From: Aquarana catesbeiana
Taxonomy: Eukaryota; Chordata; Amphibia; Anura; Ranidae
NCBI RefSeq assembly: GCF_042186555.1
Contig: NC_133328.1
Coordinates: forward strand, 494,224,812-494,288,811
Direction of reading: 5' to 3'
Length of the DNA: 64,000 bases
Shown here: one piece after another, positions 36,233 to 45,918 of the stretch
Numbering within the stretch: position 1 is the first letter of the stretch
Layout of the letters: each line of letters opens with the position of its first letter
The notes under the pieces: model-generated
Database searches by the model: none
The model's input: only the letters and a program-made list of their open reading frames with translations
Told to the model about the DNA's origin: nothing
Translations under genes and position numbers: made by a program

Positions 36233-36445
36233 GTGAGACATTACTTCTTACCTAAAATACATTTTATTATGTCAAGGGGGCATAAATAGGTACTAATGTG
36301 ACAATATGCTAAAATATTTTGTTTTTCCTTGCATACTTGAAATATTATATATACTGTATGTTCTAACAATAAACCCCAGTGGTACTTTACTGACTCTTTA
36401 TCAAGTTTAATCATTGATTATCAAGAGTAGAGAGACATTGATTAT

Positions 36446-36929
36446 TTAAAATGGTTATAAAGCCTAAACATTTTTACCTTAATGCATTCCTTGCATTAAG
36501 AGAAAAAATGTTTTGGTAGTAATATCCCCGCTTGCCCTCCCTTATACTTACCTGAGCCCTCACTCAATCCAGCGCTGTGCCCATTAGCACTGCAGTGGCT
36601 TTCTCCCCTCACTTCCTGGCCTCACAGGCTTTCCTGAGGCAGCAGAAGCCATTGGCTCCTGCTGCTGTCAGTCAAAGCCAATGACAAGGAAATGGGGGGC
36701 AGTGCCAAGCTGTGCTGTCTGTGTGTATAGACGCAGGCAGTATGGCTTGGAAGCAAGTCTGCAGGAGTGCCCCCATAGGAAGTGGCTTGCTAGGGGTGCA
36801 CAAACAGAAGAGGAGAGGAGCAGGGGACCCCAGTAGAGGAGATTTGGTCTTGCTCTGTGCAATTCCATTCCAAAGAGCAGATAAGTATAAACCTGGTTGC
36901 TATTTTAAAAAAAGTTTTATAATCACTTA
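36446..36929. repeat. TTAA-type MITE, group A
   Basis: Left edge TTAAAATGGTTATAAAGCC, right edge TTTTATAATCACTTA(C). The interior aligns with 32,315-32,811 (TACCTTAATGCATTCCTTGC, AGCCATTGGCTCCTGCTGCT). The right TTAA is mutated to TTAC. Confidence 0.78.
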
Positions 36930-37191
36930 CATTTTTTTTTGCAGATAAGTACCTTGACAAAGTCATATTGTAAAAGCAGGAATATCTACTGTATGTGATG
37001 TGTAGTAGCCCATGGGACCAGACCCAGGGATTATAGCAATCATATCAGATTTAGCCATGCATTAGATTTGGAGTTGTTTGCATAGACACCATAAGCATAA
37101 AGGTGTACAATCTTATAGAAAATTGGCTGGTTTGGTGAATAATGAATGTACATTGTAGTGGCCATACTACTGTATGCATTATTTTTTACTG

Positions 37192-37455
37192 TTAGGCTGG
37201 GTTCACACCTATGCAAATTGGGTGTAGGTTTCTCCGCATCCAATTCGCATGACAGGAGATTGTGACTGGCCCTCTATGGACCTGTTTCACATATCTCTGT
37301 TGCAGTTGAGGAGCAGCTTGCACAGGAGTGCTGTGCGTCTTTGGCTCCCTTTCAGGGCCGAATTCAGGCAAAAATGTGGCCCCGATTCGTCCCTGAAACG
37401 GAGAACGGGGACACACCCATGAGCCGCATCCGTCAGAGGTGTGAACCCAGCCTAA
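37192..37455. repeat. MITE with perfect TTAGGCTGGGTTCACACCT ends
   Basis: The left edge TTAGGCTGGGTTCACACCT is repeated exactly, inverted, at the right. Interior has GCAAATTGGGTG, CCAATTCGCATG and GCCGCATCCG. Typical short hAT- or Harbinger-like MITE; class not proven. Confidence 0.9.
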
Positions 37456-37574
37456 ATAAAGAAATGGAAATTATGACTTTTCAGGCTGAGATAAGTCTGT
37501 AGATGGTCAAGCAAACAGAATGATGATTTTTCAATTTCAAACCAGTCACATCCAGGATAAATATCATTCTAGGC

Positions 37575-38628
37575 CAGGGCTGCTCAACCTTTTGAAAAAC
37601 GAGGGCCACTTAAGTGACTTGGTAATTGGTCACTGGCCACAAGAAAATGACATGGAAGAGCATAATAAGCATTTTTCTCCTGCAGCCACTGAATGCCAGT
37701 GGGAGGGAGAGGAGGAGAAGCCGGAATTCAATGGTCGCATAAGGAAAATGGAGATGATTGGTTCCTGTATATGCCACCCCACCAGCCCTCCTGTCCAAGT
37801 GTAAAACAGAATGGAGCAGGGAGGCCGCAAGGGTCCCCTGGAGCATGGGGCAGGGTCACCATTGCGACCCCTGACACTACACCAGTGGTTGGGAGGGGTG
37901 TGGTAAAAACACATCTCAACTATAGGGTTTTACCGCCCCTCAAACTACAAATGTAAACAAGCCCTTACTGTCCTGAGCTTCATATAAGGCTGTTTTCACA
38001 CTGATGCACTGCGGTTTACCCGCACCATGGGTACAGCACAGTACTCCTGCAGCTTACCTGTGGGCTAGCTTTGCTTTGCCACAGACTTGCAAGTATGGTG
38101 CATTTTGTGAAAGTGCACCAAAACTCCTGCATTCAGGAGTTTTGGTGCTCTTTCAGAAAGGGTACCAAATAGACAGGATATTATAGAAGTCTATGGCTCA
38201 GTGCAGCTAACTCACAGGAAAGCCATAGGTGCACCGTGCTGCTCAGTGTGAAAGCAGCCTAAAAACCTTTTTTTTTATAAAAGTGCCTATATGCCTATTG
38301 CAAATGTGCAGTGTATATGATGTTTAATACACTGACCTTTTCCAGCTTCTGAAGGCATTACTCTCCAGGCTGCTAGAAAGGTCCCAGGAGAAGTGCACTT
38401 TGTAGCCAGTGCTACAGAGGAAGCATCGGCTTTTTCGGCTCCTGCTCCCTCTGCAGCTGCTTGCTTCCTCCGCAGCTGGTGGTAATTCCATGCACTCTGA
38501 TGCTCTGGGATAGCAGATCGGCAACCCCTTGATCATGGTTTGGGCATCCCAGAGCATGAGGTTGCAGGCCACTTTAGAGGTCTCCACAGGCCACATGTGA
38601 CACACAGACCATGGGTTGAGCACCCCTG
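37575..38628. mobile_element. hAT-type non-autonomous element with 8-bp target duplication
   Basis: Flanked by TTCTAGGC at 37,567-37,574 and 38,629-38,636. Termini are CAGGGCTGCTCAACC and, inverted, CAGGGGTGCTCAACCC, which are classic hAT ends. The interior (GCAGC(T/C)-rich with GGGCCACTT and GGCCACATGT) has no transposase frame. A second, smaller MITE is nested at 37,985-38,262. Confidence 0.93.
37985..38262. repeat. MITE nested in the hAT element
   Basis: Left edge TAAGGCTGTTTTCACACTGA; inverted right edge TTAGGCTGCTTTCACACTGA, 18 of 20 matching. Inner words CACCATGGGTACAGCAC and CCATAGGTGCACCGTG are approximate inverses. Confidence 0.85.
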
Positions 38629-38724
38629 TTCTAGGCCAATGAATTGGTAGTTATAAATGTACCCCTATTTAACATACTAAGAACACAGGGTCAAGCCTGG
38701 ACCTTTTTTATGTCAAATAGTATA

Positions 38725-38952
38725 CCCTGTTTCCCCGAAAATAAGACCTAGCATGATTGTCAGTGATGGCTGCAATATAAGCCCTACCCCCCAAATAAGC
38801 CCTACCTTGAAAATAAGACCTCCCCGAAAATAACCCCTACCCTGAAAATAAGACCTACAAGGACTTTAACTAGGGCTTATTTGGGGGGTAGGGCTTATAT
38901 TGCAGCCATCACCGACAGTCACACTAGGTCTAATTTTCGGGGAAAAACAGGG
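38725..38952. repeat. Palindromic MITE (CCCTGTTTCCCCGAAAATAA), TA-flanked
   Basis: TA-CCCTGTTTCCCCGAAAATAA at the left and its inverse with two extra T at the right; the whole 228-bp element is a long palindrome interrupted by GAAAATAAGACCT(A/C)C repeats in the middle. TA duplicates suggest a mariner-type transposase. The same end sequence is known from many vertebrate genomes (memory). Confidence 0.9.
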
Positions 38953-39114
38953 TAATAAAAATTACTTATTTCTTTAGTGCAAAAAGTATAATTAATTCAC
39001 TCAACCTTGCTTCAACCATGTCTAACGCTATTCATGATTTTCTTTTCTGTGGTTTATAAACAAAATACTGTAGATAATAAAATATAAATTCTTTCTTGTG
39101 ATATGATTTTTCAG

Positions 39115-39570
39115 CTCAGCCTGCAAACTATTGGCAGCTGTACCATGTGTCTCTAGTCGCAAGCACAAAGTTCCGTGTTGTCTTTCAAGGAATAAAAGGA
39201 AGTGGAAGCTCCAATGGAGGTTTTTCGATTGACGATATTAATTTATCCGAGGCTAAATGCCCACATTTTATTTGGCACATCCACAACTTTGAAAACCAGA
39301 TCAATAATGTAACTCTTAGACTTTACAGTCCTCCCTTTTATTCCAAAGATGGGTATGCTTTCCAGGTGCAGCTTAGAGCTACTGCCTCTCCTGATAAGTT
39401 CCATGACCTGGGAATATATTTTCATCTTATTTCTGGAGAGAATGACAACAAATTGCAGTGGCCATGTTCCCTAAGACAGGCATCCATGGTACTGATGGAT
39501 CAAAATCCAGATATTCGGAAGCGTATGAACAATCTAAGGAGCATTACCACAGATCCCTACCAACTAACAG
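39115..39570 (+). CDS. MEP1B: MEP1B exon 11 (end of MAM, most of MATH domain)
   Basis: Acceptor TTTTTCAG, donor GTAAGT; 456 bases. It encodes AQPANYWQLYHVSLVASTKF, RVVFQGIKGSGSSNGGFSID, DINLSEAKC (end of MAM with the GGxSIDDI signature), then the MATH/TRAF domain CPHFIWHIHNF, YSPPFYSKDGYAFQVQL, GIYFHLISGENDNKLQWPC and LMDQNPDIRKRMNNLRSITT. The joining of MAM end and MATH start in one exon and the HIWHIxNF and SITTDP segments are those of meprin beta, not alpha. NVT is a possible glycosylation site. Confidence 0.97.
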
Positions 39571-39790
39571 GTAAGTAAAAAAAAAAAAAAATCTGTTTAC
39601 AAATCATGTGTTGGCAATGTATGTTTTTATTATTAATTCATATTTTTCCTTATTTTTGAAATGGCATTTATTGTGATGAGTTTGTAAAGATATCAAAACC
39701 ACTATGCTTTAAAGTAAATATACAAATATATTGGCTGTAATTAAATTAGAACACAAATTATCTTTTTTTTTTTTTTTTTTTTTTTTTTAG

Positions 39791-39967
39791 ATAATGGGTT
39801 TTTTTGGGATAAACCTGAGATAGTAGGAACCAATGCTTCCTTCTCTAATGGAACACAGTTTTTCCGTGGACCTGGATATGGAACATCAGCATATATCACA
39901 CATGACAGGGTACATAGCAGAGATTTTCTAAAAGGGGGTGATGCATTCCTTCTTATAACAGTAGAAG
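39791..39967 (+). CDS. MEP1B: MEP1B exon 12 (end of MATH domain)
   Basis: Acceptor is an unbroken run of 26 T followed by AG; donor GTAAGT. It encodes DNGFFWDKPEIVGTNASFSN, GTQFFRGPGYGTSAYITHDR, then SRDFLKGGDAFLLITVE. This matches the end of the beta MATH domain (FWD.P..VGT, GYGTSA.ITH, RDF.KGDD). NAS and NGT are potential N-glycosylation sites. Confidence 0.96.
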
Positions 39968-40329
39968 GTAAGTGACATTGTGTAACATTAAGTGGGTATT
40001 CATAAAAAAAATGAAAATATCAAGGCAGATGGGAAGAGGGTTTGATAAGCACATGTGTATTTGTTCTACTCCTCCAACAACAAAATGACCTGGTTTTCAT
40101 GCTCATTTGAAGTCTTCTTGACATCAGGAGTTGAGGACACAGGAGACTTGTTATCAAATTGTATATTTAACATCCAACATGATGGAAGGCTCCAACCACA
40201 ATATTCAGCAAAATGTTATACACATTGACCTGTTTCAGAGCCACCTTGACTTTTCCACAAGATGATAAGTTTAGATATAACTGTAATATGGACCATAATC
40301 GATCCTATGGGCAAGGAAAATCCGGTGCC

Positions 40330-41578
40330 TTAAAGTGGATGTAAACCCGAATTTTTTTTTAATCATACTGTAGAGTATAAGATTTCCTATCATTTGAGCC
40401 CAGTCTTGCCACAAAGAGTTAATCCATCTCTGAGCAATCCTCTTTTATTGTTCAGTGAGATAAATCTTGACAAACTGAGAAAAACTTTGTCAAATCCTCC
40501 CCCTTGCTGTGAGTGACAGGTGATTTACATATCTCGAGCTTCAGCCTAAGACACAGGCATTATTTTTTAATTGTGATATATATACTAAAGCGCTGAAGTG
40601 GAAATTACGAATAAAATTATGTGAAAAAATATTAAAAGATGCCCAAATAATATAGCTGCAATCAATAATGTTAACTACACAAGTGGATGATTATATATAA
40701 ATAAATAAATATTTGCACTGATATTAACCTAATAATAGTGCACTATGTGTCCTAAAATACCATAAATGAGTGAACTTTCAACAATATGATAAGTGACTTT
40801 TGAGATAAATAATAAATATTAGTCCTTCTGTGAGTTAAAAACACTTGGTAAGTGAATAAACACAAATAAAACGTCCATTAATTGTGTAACATAAGTGTCC
40901 TTTGTAAAAGAGTGACGGGACCTTATAAGTTAGCCCAAATGTATAACAGTGGGTTCAGTAGTAAGTCTGCTTAAATAAATTTAAGCAGACTTACTACTGA
41001 ACCGTTTTATTTGTGTTTATTCACTTACCAAGTGTTTTTAATTCACAGGACTAATATTTATTATTTATCTCAAAAGTCACTTTTCATATTGTTGAAAGTT
41101 CACTCATTTATGGTATTTTAGGACACATAGTGCACTATTATTAGGTTAATATCAGCGCAATTATTTATTTATATATAATTATTTAATTCCCTTCCACTCC
41201 TTTCTTCAGCTCTGCAAGGATTGGCTGTTCCACACCTCAGCATGATTTGGCATGCTGAAGTCATGTGGTTACTTTCCTGTCTTTTCACTGGATGTTAGAG
41301 ATCATAGCAGAAGTTCAGTGTAAGAAATACACAGGAGAAAATGAATATTGACAAGGGGAGTGTAGAGGTGGGCGGGGAGTTCACTGACATCACGACTCCA
41401 CCCACCGAGCTCCAGACAACAGACCCACCCACAGAATCTGCAGTTTTTCGGATCTAATAACAGACAGAGGGGAGACATTTGACAGGTAAAGATACATGCA
41501 GGAGGCATGTATATCCTTAGAGATAACCCCTATGGCAGTAGTTTAGAAAGGATGACATTGGGTTTACATCCACTTTAA
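40330..41578. repeat. TTAA-flanked MITE, group A, with perfect 19-bp ends and nested foldback
   Basis: TTAAAGTGGATGTAAACCC at the left is repeated exactly, inverted, at the right. About 1.25 kb because a foldback element (about 40,688-41,183) lies inside. The outer parts (AATCATACTGTAGAG..., TGTCTGACATGT-like GAGACATTTGACAGG) are non-coding. Confidence 0.9.
40688..41183. repeat. Large foldback element with two nested palindromes
   Basis: Arms about 40,688-40,880 and 41,000-41,183 are close inverse copies (ATATTAACCTAATAATAGTG, CATAAATGAGTGAACTTTCA, AACACTTGGTAAGTGAATAA). Within the spacer a second, nearly spacer-free palindrome GTTCAGTAGTAAGTCTGCTT / AAGCAGACTTACTACTGAAC lies at about 40,952-41,003. 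The left arm carries about 70 extra bases, so the structure is asymmetric. Confidence 0.88.
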
Positions 41579-41802
41579 GCCTCACCCAAAAATAAGCAAT
41601 ATTGAAATCTTTGCCCCTATTATGCTGCAATTTTTTTATCAATTACTGTTATACAGTGTGCAGCAAAAATGATTGTAATTAATCCAGAGATGGGGGGACC
41701 AATAGGTCCATATAACCATATCAGTTGCTGCACCTATTTAACCATTAACAAATTTTATATTTTAGCTATGGGCCTTCTGACTCTGCAATAACTATGGAAT
41801 TA

Positions 41803-42211
41803 CCTAAAGTAGAACTATAGGCAAAACTTTTTTGTTTGGATAGAGCAAACCCCTGTCAGTTTTTTTTTTGCCAGAGATTTCTCTTCACTTCCTGTCATAG
41901 CCAAACAGGAAATGAGGGAAAATCCCTCCAAATAAAAGGAATTCCTTGGGGACCCCCAGATCACCAGAACTAGTGTCCCCATTGGAAGATTTCCCCCCAG
42001 ATTTCCCCCCATTACATTCATATCTGGGGACAACCCAAAATTTGAGATTTTCTTTTACTTTCACTTTCAACGATAAAGGTAAACAGGACAAATAGAGAGG
42101 GAGAATCTCCTTAACGGAGACACAAACAGCAATACAAATTTACAGATGTTCTAATCCCCCTACACTCTAGCCAAAACTAAAAAAACATTTTTGCCTTTAG
42201 TTATACTTTAA
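41803..42211. repeat. TTAA-type MITE, group D
   Basis: Left edge CTAAAGTAGAACTATAGGCAAAACTT; inverted right edge TTAAAGTATAACTAAAGGCA. Left TTAA is mutated to CCTA. Interior has GGGGACCC(C) and a short inverse pair. The element beginning TTAAAGTAGAATTTCAGGC at 49,845 is probably related. Confidence 0.7.
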
Positions 42212-42559
42212 GATAACAAATACAAATATACCGGTAGTTGTTAATTTCAGGGCAAAGAATGATTTCTTTTGGCAAAAGTTGTACTTTTTTTCTTTACAAT
42301 CTCTACACAAAATGATGTAGGATGGTCGAATTTGGCCAGCGTTGGTTTCAAGGCAAACAAAAGCATTAAAAAAATATGTCTTTTTAATACATTACTACAA
42401 AAAAATGAACAAACAAGACCAGTGAAAATAGATGCTTAAATGTGAGTGGTTAAACAAGAAATAACTGTGCCAAAAAATTGGCTTAAATAGGTAATTTTTT
42501 TATTTAAAAAATGTAAAAAATTTTATTATTCAGGTTATTTTAAAAAAGAAATATAGACT

Positions 42560-42903
42560 TTAAAAAAGCTAAAAAATTTTGCAGCATCAATCCGATGCAG
42601 CATTTGTCCTCCACCAGCTCTCCAATGAGAACTGAGCGATCAAACACCGCCCATCGCTCAGTCCTCCCCTCCGCTCTGAGCAGAGAGCCATGTACAGTAT
42701 GTCAGTCACTGGCTATCTGCTCTGCCCTCCATAGCTCACTGGAGAGCTGTGCTGTGGTGGGGGTGGGAGCAGGTGGCTCAGCCTCTCAGTGGATCACTGT
42801 GAAGTTAGCCAACAGCGGGCCGCAAGAGTGCAGAAGTAGGTGCAATTCTATGACCTACAAGAGAAGTATAGCCAAAATAGCTTTCACTATACTTCTCCTT
42901 TAA
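42560..42903. repeat. TTAA-flanked MITE, group C copy 1
   Basis: Left TTAAAAAAGC..., then GCAGCATCAATCCGATGCAG; right edge CACTATACTTCTCCTTTAA. It shares its right TTAA (42,900-42,903) with the left TTAA of copy 2. Confidence 0.75.
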
Positions 42904-43393
42904 AGAAGAAGTGCGGGATTATAAAAAAAAACAAACACACAGACTTACCTATGTTCTGCAGCATCGGTTTGATGCTGCAGCTGTCCCCCGCAGGCTCTAA
43001 GCTAGAGAACTGAGTGATCACATGGCTGGCGATAGCTCAGTTCCTAGTCTTCAGTGAGCAGAGAGCTGGTGACTGTTTGTCTGCCCCTTTGGCCCTCACT
43101 GGAGCGCCGGTCTATGAAGAGTGTGGGAGCGGCTGGGTCAATCTCTCAGTGGTGTGCTGAGAGGCTGCGCCAGCTGCGTGTAAGGCATCTAGGTGGATCC
43201 CAACATTATTGTTGGGACCCCTCCAGAGTCTGGAGCAAGACTGTGATATTAGTCAGCAGCAGAGTTTAGCTGATTCTGGGTCACAGGAGAGCACAAGTAA
43301 GTGTACTCCTGTGTCCTACATGAGAAGTATGGCCAAACAAGTTTTGGCCATAATTCTTTTTTTAAAATCATGCCTAAATATACTTCTGCTTTA
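42900..43393. repeat. MITE, group C copy 2, abutting copy 1
   Basis: Starts TTAAAGAAGAAGTGCGGGATTA; contains GCAGCATCGGTTTGATGCTG and AGCTAGAGAACTGAGTGATC; ends AATATACTTCTGCTTTA(T). A third copy begins at 49,135 (TTAAAAGAGAAGTATGGGAT, GATGCAGCATCAATCTAATG) and fades near 49,600. Confidence 0.75.
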
Positions 43394-44434
43394 TGAGTTG
43401 CATTGTGTATTAATGAAGGAACACCAGTGCTGGACTTAGATGTAGATTGTGCTGTAGGTGAAATATGGGTCACAAAGCACCCAATACAATGAAAACCAGG
43501 TCAAAGGACCTCTTTATGTTTGCATGCAGTAAAAATCATCTATAGCATTTATATTTTTACCATAGAACCCTTTAACAAGATCAGTGTCACTTACTGTAAG
43601 TTTTTAAATAAATGTACAGTCAAAACTCTACAGTAATAAAATATTTTATAGTCAGAAGGCCTTAGAATCCCTGTCAGTTTTTTATGGAATTATTGCCACT
43701 AGGGATATGTCTCCTCTCTCTATCCTGGTGTCATTGGTCAGTAGGAACTGATTGTAAGGGAACACCTCCCAAGCTGGCACACAGACCAAAATAAAACCCT
43801 GACAGAACTTCAAATCCTCTCCTTATCAAAAACTAGAAAACAAAAGTTTTTCCTGCAGTTACACCTTACAATTAAACAGATATAGACATCTATATAACAT
43901 GCTTCATTGTGCATTTGGAGCATTTCGGCAGAGAAATCTAAAGTTGTTGCCTTTTAAAAATGCTTCCTTTGTTTTGAAAATAAAAATAACCATTATAGGT
44001 TTTTTTTTTTCAAGCAGTCTTACAGGATGGAGAGCATTGGAATGTCCTCACCAGCTGTATGATGTTCATTCATAGTCTAGGGAAATGGTGAATAAAGCCT
44101 CAAATTCATAGGCTCTTATAAGTAGTATCATACAAGAAAATAGTAAAACATGCTCCATGTATTGCAACCATCATAGCATGCAGTTATTGTATAAAAATGT
44201 GTTTATCCCAAAGTGAAAAGACTACACAAAAACAAGAAATTCTAATAAGGAATAAATAAAAAATTACAAAATGTTTATTGAAGCACACAATACTTAAAAC
44301 AGGATGGATACCCCCCAGACCAAAAACTCCCACTATGCATGTAGTGCTACCCCCACAGGAGCCACTTGGTTCTCTGTTCTTCTGCCTCGACTTTGAGAAG
44401 AACCAGTATCACTTACATACCAGGTTAAACAAGG
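43394..44434. other. Intron 12, no feature recognised
   Basis: AT-rich intron sequence. 43,637-43,874 (GAATCCCTGTCAGTTTTTTA...TCCTGCAGTTACACCTTACA) looks like a diverged MITE remnant, but its ends are not clear enough to call. Confidence 0.5.
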
Positions 44435-44600
44435 ATGGCTGCAGGGGACACTGTGGTGGGGGGGCTGTGGTGTGGTGGGGCACTGTGGTGTTGGGGGGCT
44501 GCACTGTGGGGGGGCACTGTAATCATTGCGGTGCCCCTTTGCAGTGCGGTCCCCTTTGTTTTGCAGTGCCCCTTTGCAGGGCTCAGTGGGTGTCCTGTCT
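44435..44600. repeat. G/T-rich simple-sequence patch upstream of the mucin exon
   Basis: Tandem-like GGGGGGCTGTGGTGTGGTGG, CACTGTGGTGTTGGGGGGCT and CACTGTGGGGGGGCACTGTA words, then CAGTGC(G/C)CC-CCTTTG repeats. It ends about 60 bp before exon 13. No coding meaning. Confidence 0.7.
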
Positions 44601-44658
44601 ACAGCCGCCCCCACAGTCAAGGGTTTACATACCATTTTATTATTTTTTTTTCTACCAG

Positions 44659-45175
44659 ATGTAACTCATTTAAATACAACTCAGCCAGCACCTCCATCTA
44701 CTACTACTAGACCAATCACAACAGGAACAGGAACAACAACCACCACAATAACACCAGGAACAGGAACAACCACCACAATAACACCAGGAACAGGAACAAC
44801 CACCACAATAACACCAGGAACAGGAAGAACCACTACAATAGCACCAGGAATAACCACCACCACAAAAGGAACAGGAACAACCACCACCACAAGAGCACCA
44901 GGAACAACCACCACCACAAGAGCACCAGGAACAACCACCACCACAAGAGCACCAGGAACAACCACCACCACAAGAGCACCAGGAACAACCACCACCACAA
45001 GAGCACCAGGAACAACCACCACCACAAGAGCACCAGGAACAACCACCACAAGAGCACCAGGAACAGAAACAAGCACCACAACGACTACAACACTGAAACC
45101 AGATAGTGCCTGTGCAAATTATATCTGTCACAATGATGGTGTTTGTACTACTGAGGATAACAAGCCAGTCTGCAG
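44659..45175 (+). CDS. MEP1B: MEP1B exon 13 (expanded Thr-rich mucin-like stalk and first part of EGF)
   Basis: Acceptor TTCTACCAG, donor GTAAAA; 517 bases. It starts DVTHLNTTQPAPPSTTTRP, matching the beta segment EDISHLNSTQ...PAPS (remembered). It then continues for about 115 residues of Thr, Gly, Pro and Arg: GTGTTTTITP-type units, then GTTTTTRAP units, then GTETSTTTTTTLKPDSA. It ends with CANYICHNDGVC and VCR, the first cysteines of the EGF domain. In mammals this place has a stalk of about 20 residues, O-glycosylated and cut by ADAM sheddases. Every repeat unit is a multiple of three bases, so the frame stays open. The opposite strand is also open here but is only a mirror of the repeat. 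Heavy O-glycosylation is inferred. Confidence 0.95.
44724..44846 (+). repeat. In-frame coding minisatellite 1 (30-33 bp unit)
   Basis: Four units: 44,724-44,756 (33 bp), 44,757-44,786, 44,787-44,816 and 44,817-44,846. The translated unit is GTGTTTTITP; the last unit has Arg for one Thr and Ala for one Thr. Units two and three are identical. Confidence 0.93.
44874..45059 (+). repeat. In-frame coding minisatellite 2 (27 bp unit, 7 copies)
   Basis: Six identical 27-bp units (44,874-44,900 and on to 45,035) encode GTTTTTRAP; a seventh of 24 bp (45,036-45,059) lacks one Thr codon. The lack of any base difference among six copies points to recent unequal exchange or slippage and predicts length differences between individuals. 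Confidence 0.95.
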
Positions 45176-45436
45176 GTAAAACTGAGCTAAGAAATAGGCT
45201 GAATATCAATTCAATTCCCTAGTGTCTATCCACTTACACGAGATCTCATAACAGTATCATTCACTCACAGTTGGATTTCACATTTCACTTTACACAAGGA
45301 CACATCATGGAAGTACTGACTGTAGCATTTGGGATTAGGGGAGAATTCTGCTGGGGATATCTTGCCATTGAAGCCCCTAAAAGTAGACAGCAACTACTTA
45401 GGTTGTCATCACCTATAAAAATGGAATCAACACTGA

Positions 45437-45918
45437 TTAAAGTGGTATTAAAGGTTTGGCTTTTAAAAATCAAACAGGTCATACTTACCTGTTTTGTACA
45501 GTGGTTTTGCACAGAGCAGCCCCGATCCCGATCCCCCCACCGGTGCTCCTGGCTCCTCCCCCTTGACCTGTTCCCCCAATAGCATGCCACTTGCTATGGC
45601 CGCACTGGTGCGTGCTCCCTTCCAAGCTCTGCTCCATTCATCCGTAAGAGACAAAGAGCTGCAGCTCGGCCCCACCCCGCTCTCTCCTCATTGGCTCACT
45701 GGCTGTGATTGCCATTAGCTCCCACTGCTGTCTCAGCCAATGGGGAGAGGGAATCCCGGGACAGCCGAGGCTCTTGTGCACATCACTGGATCAAGAGGGA
45801 ACTCAGGCACGTATTGGGGGAGGGGGGCTGTGAGAGGTGCAGCACACAGAAGGTTTTTTTATCTTCATGCGTAGAATGAATGAAGGTAAAAAACCTTCAG
45901 CCTTTACAACCACTTTAA
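45437..45918. repeat. TTAA-flanked MITE, group A
   Basis: Left edge TTAAAGTGGTATTAAAGG; right edge CCTTTACAACCACTTTAA; TTAA at both ends. Interior has the family words GCCATTAGCTCCCACTGCTG and AATGAATGAAGGTAAAAAAC. Confidence 0.87.

Noticed and set aside
44670..45209. Long open frame on the - strand, rich in Cys, Ser, Gly and Trp
   Set aside because: It is the antisense reading of the mucin minisatellites in MEP1B exon 13; the open frame is forced by the in-frame repeat.
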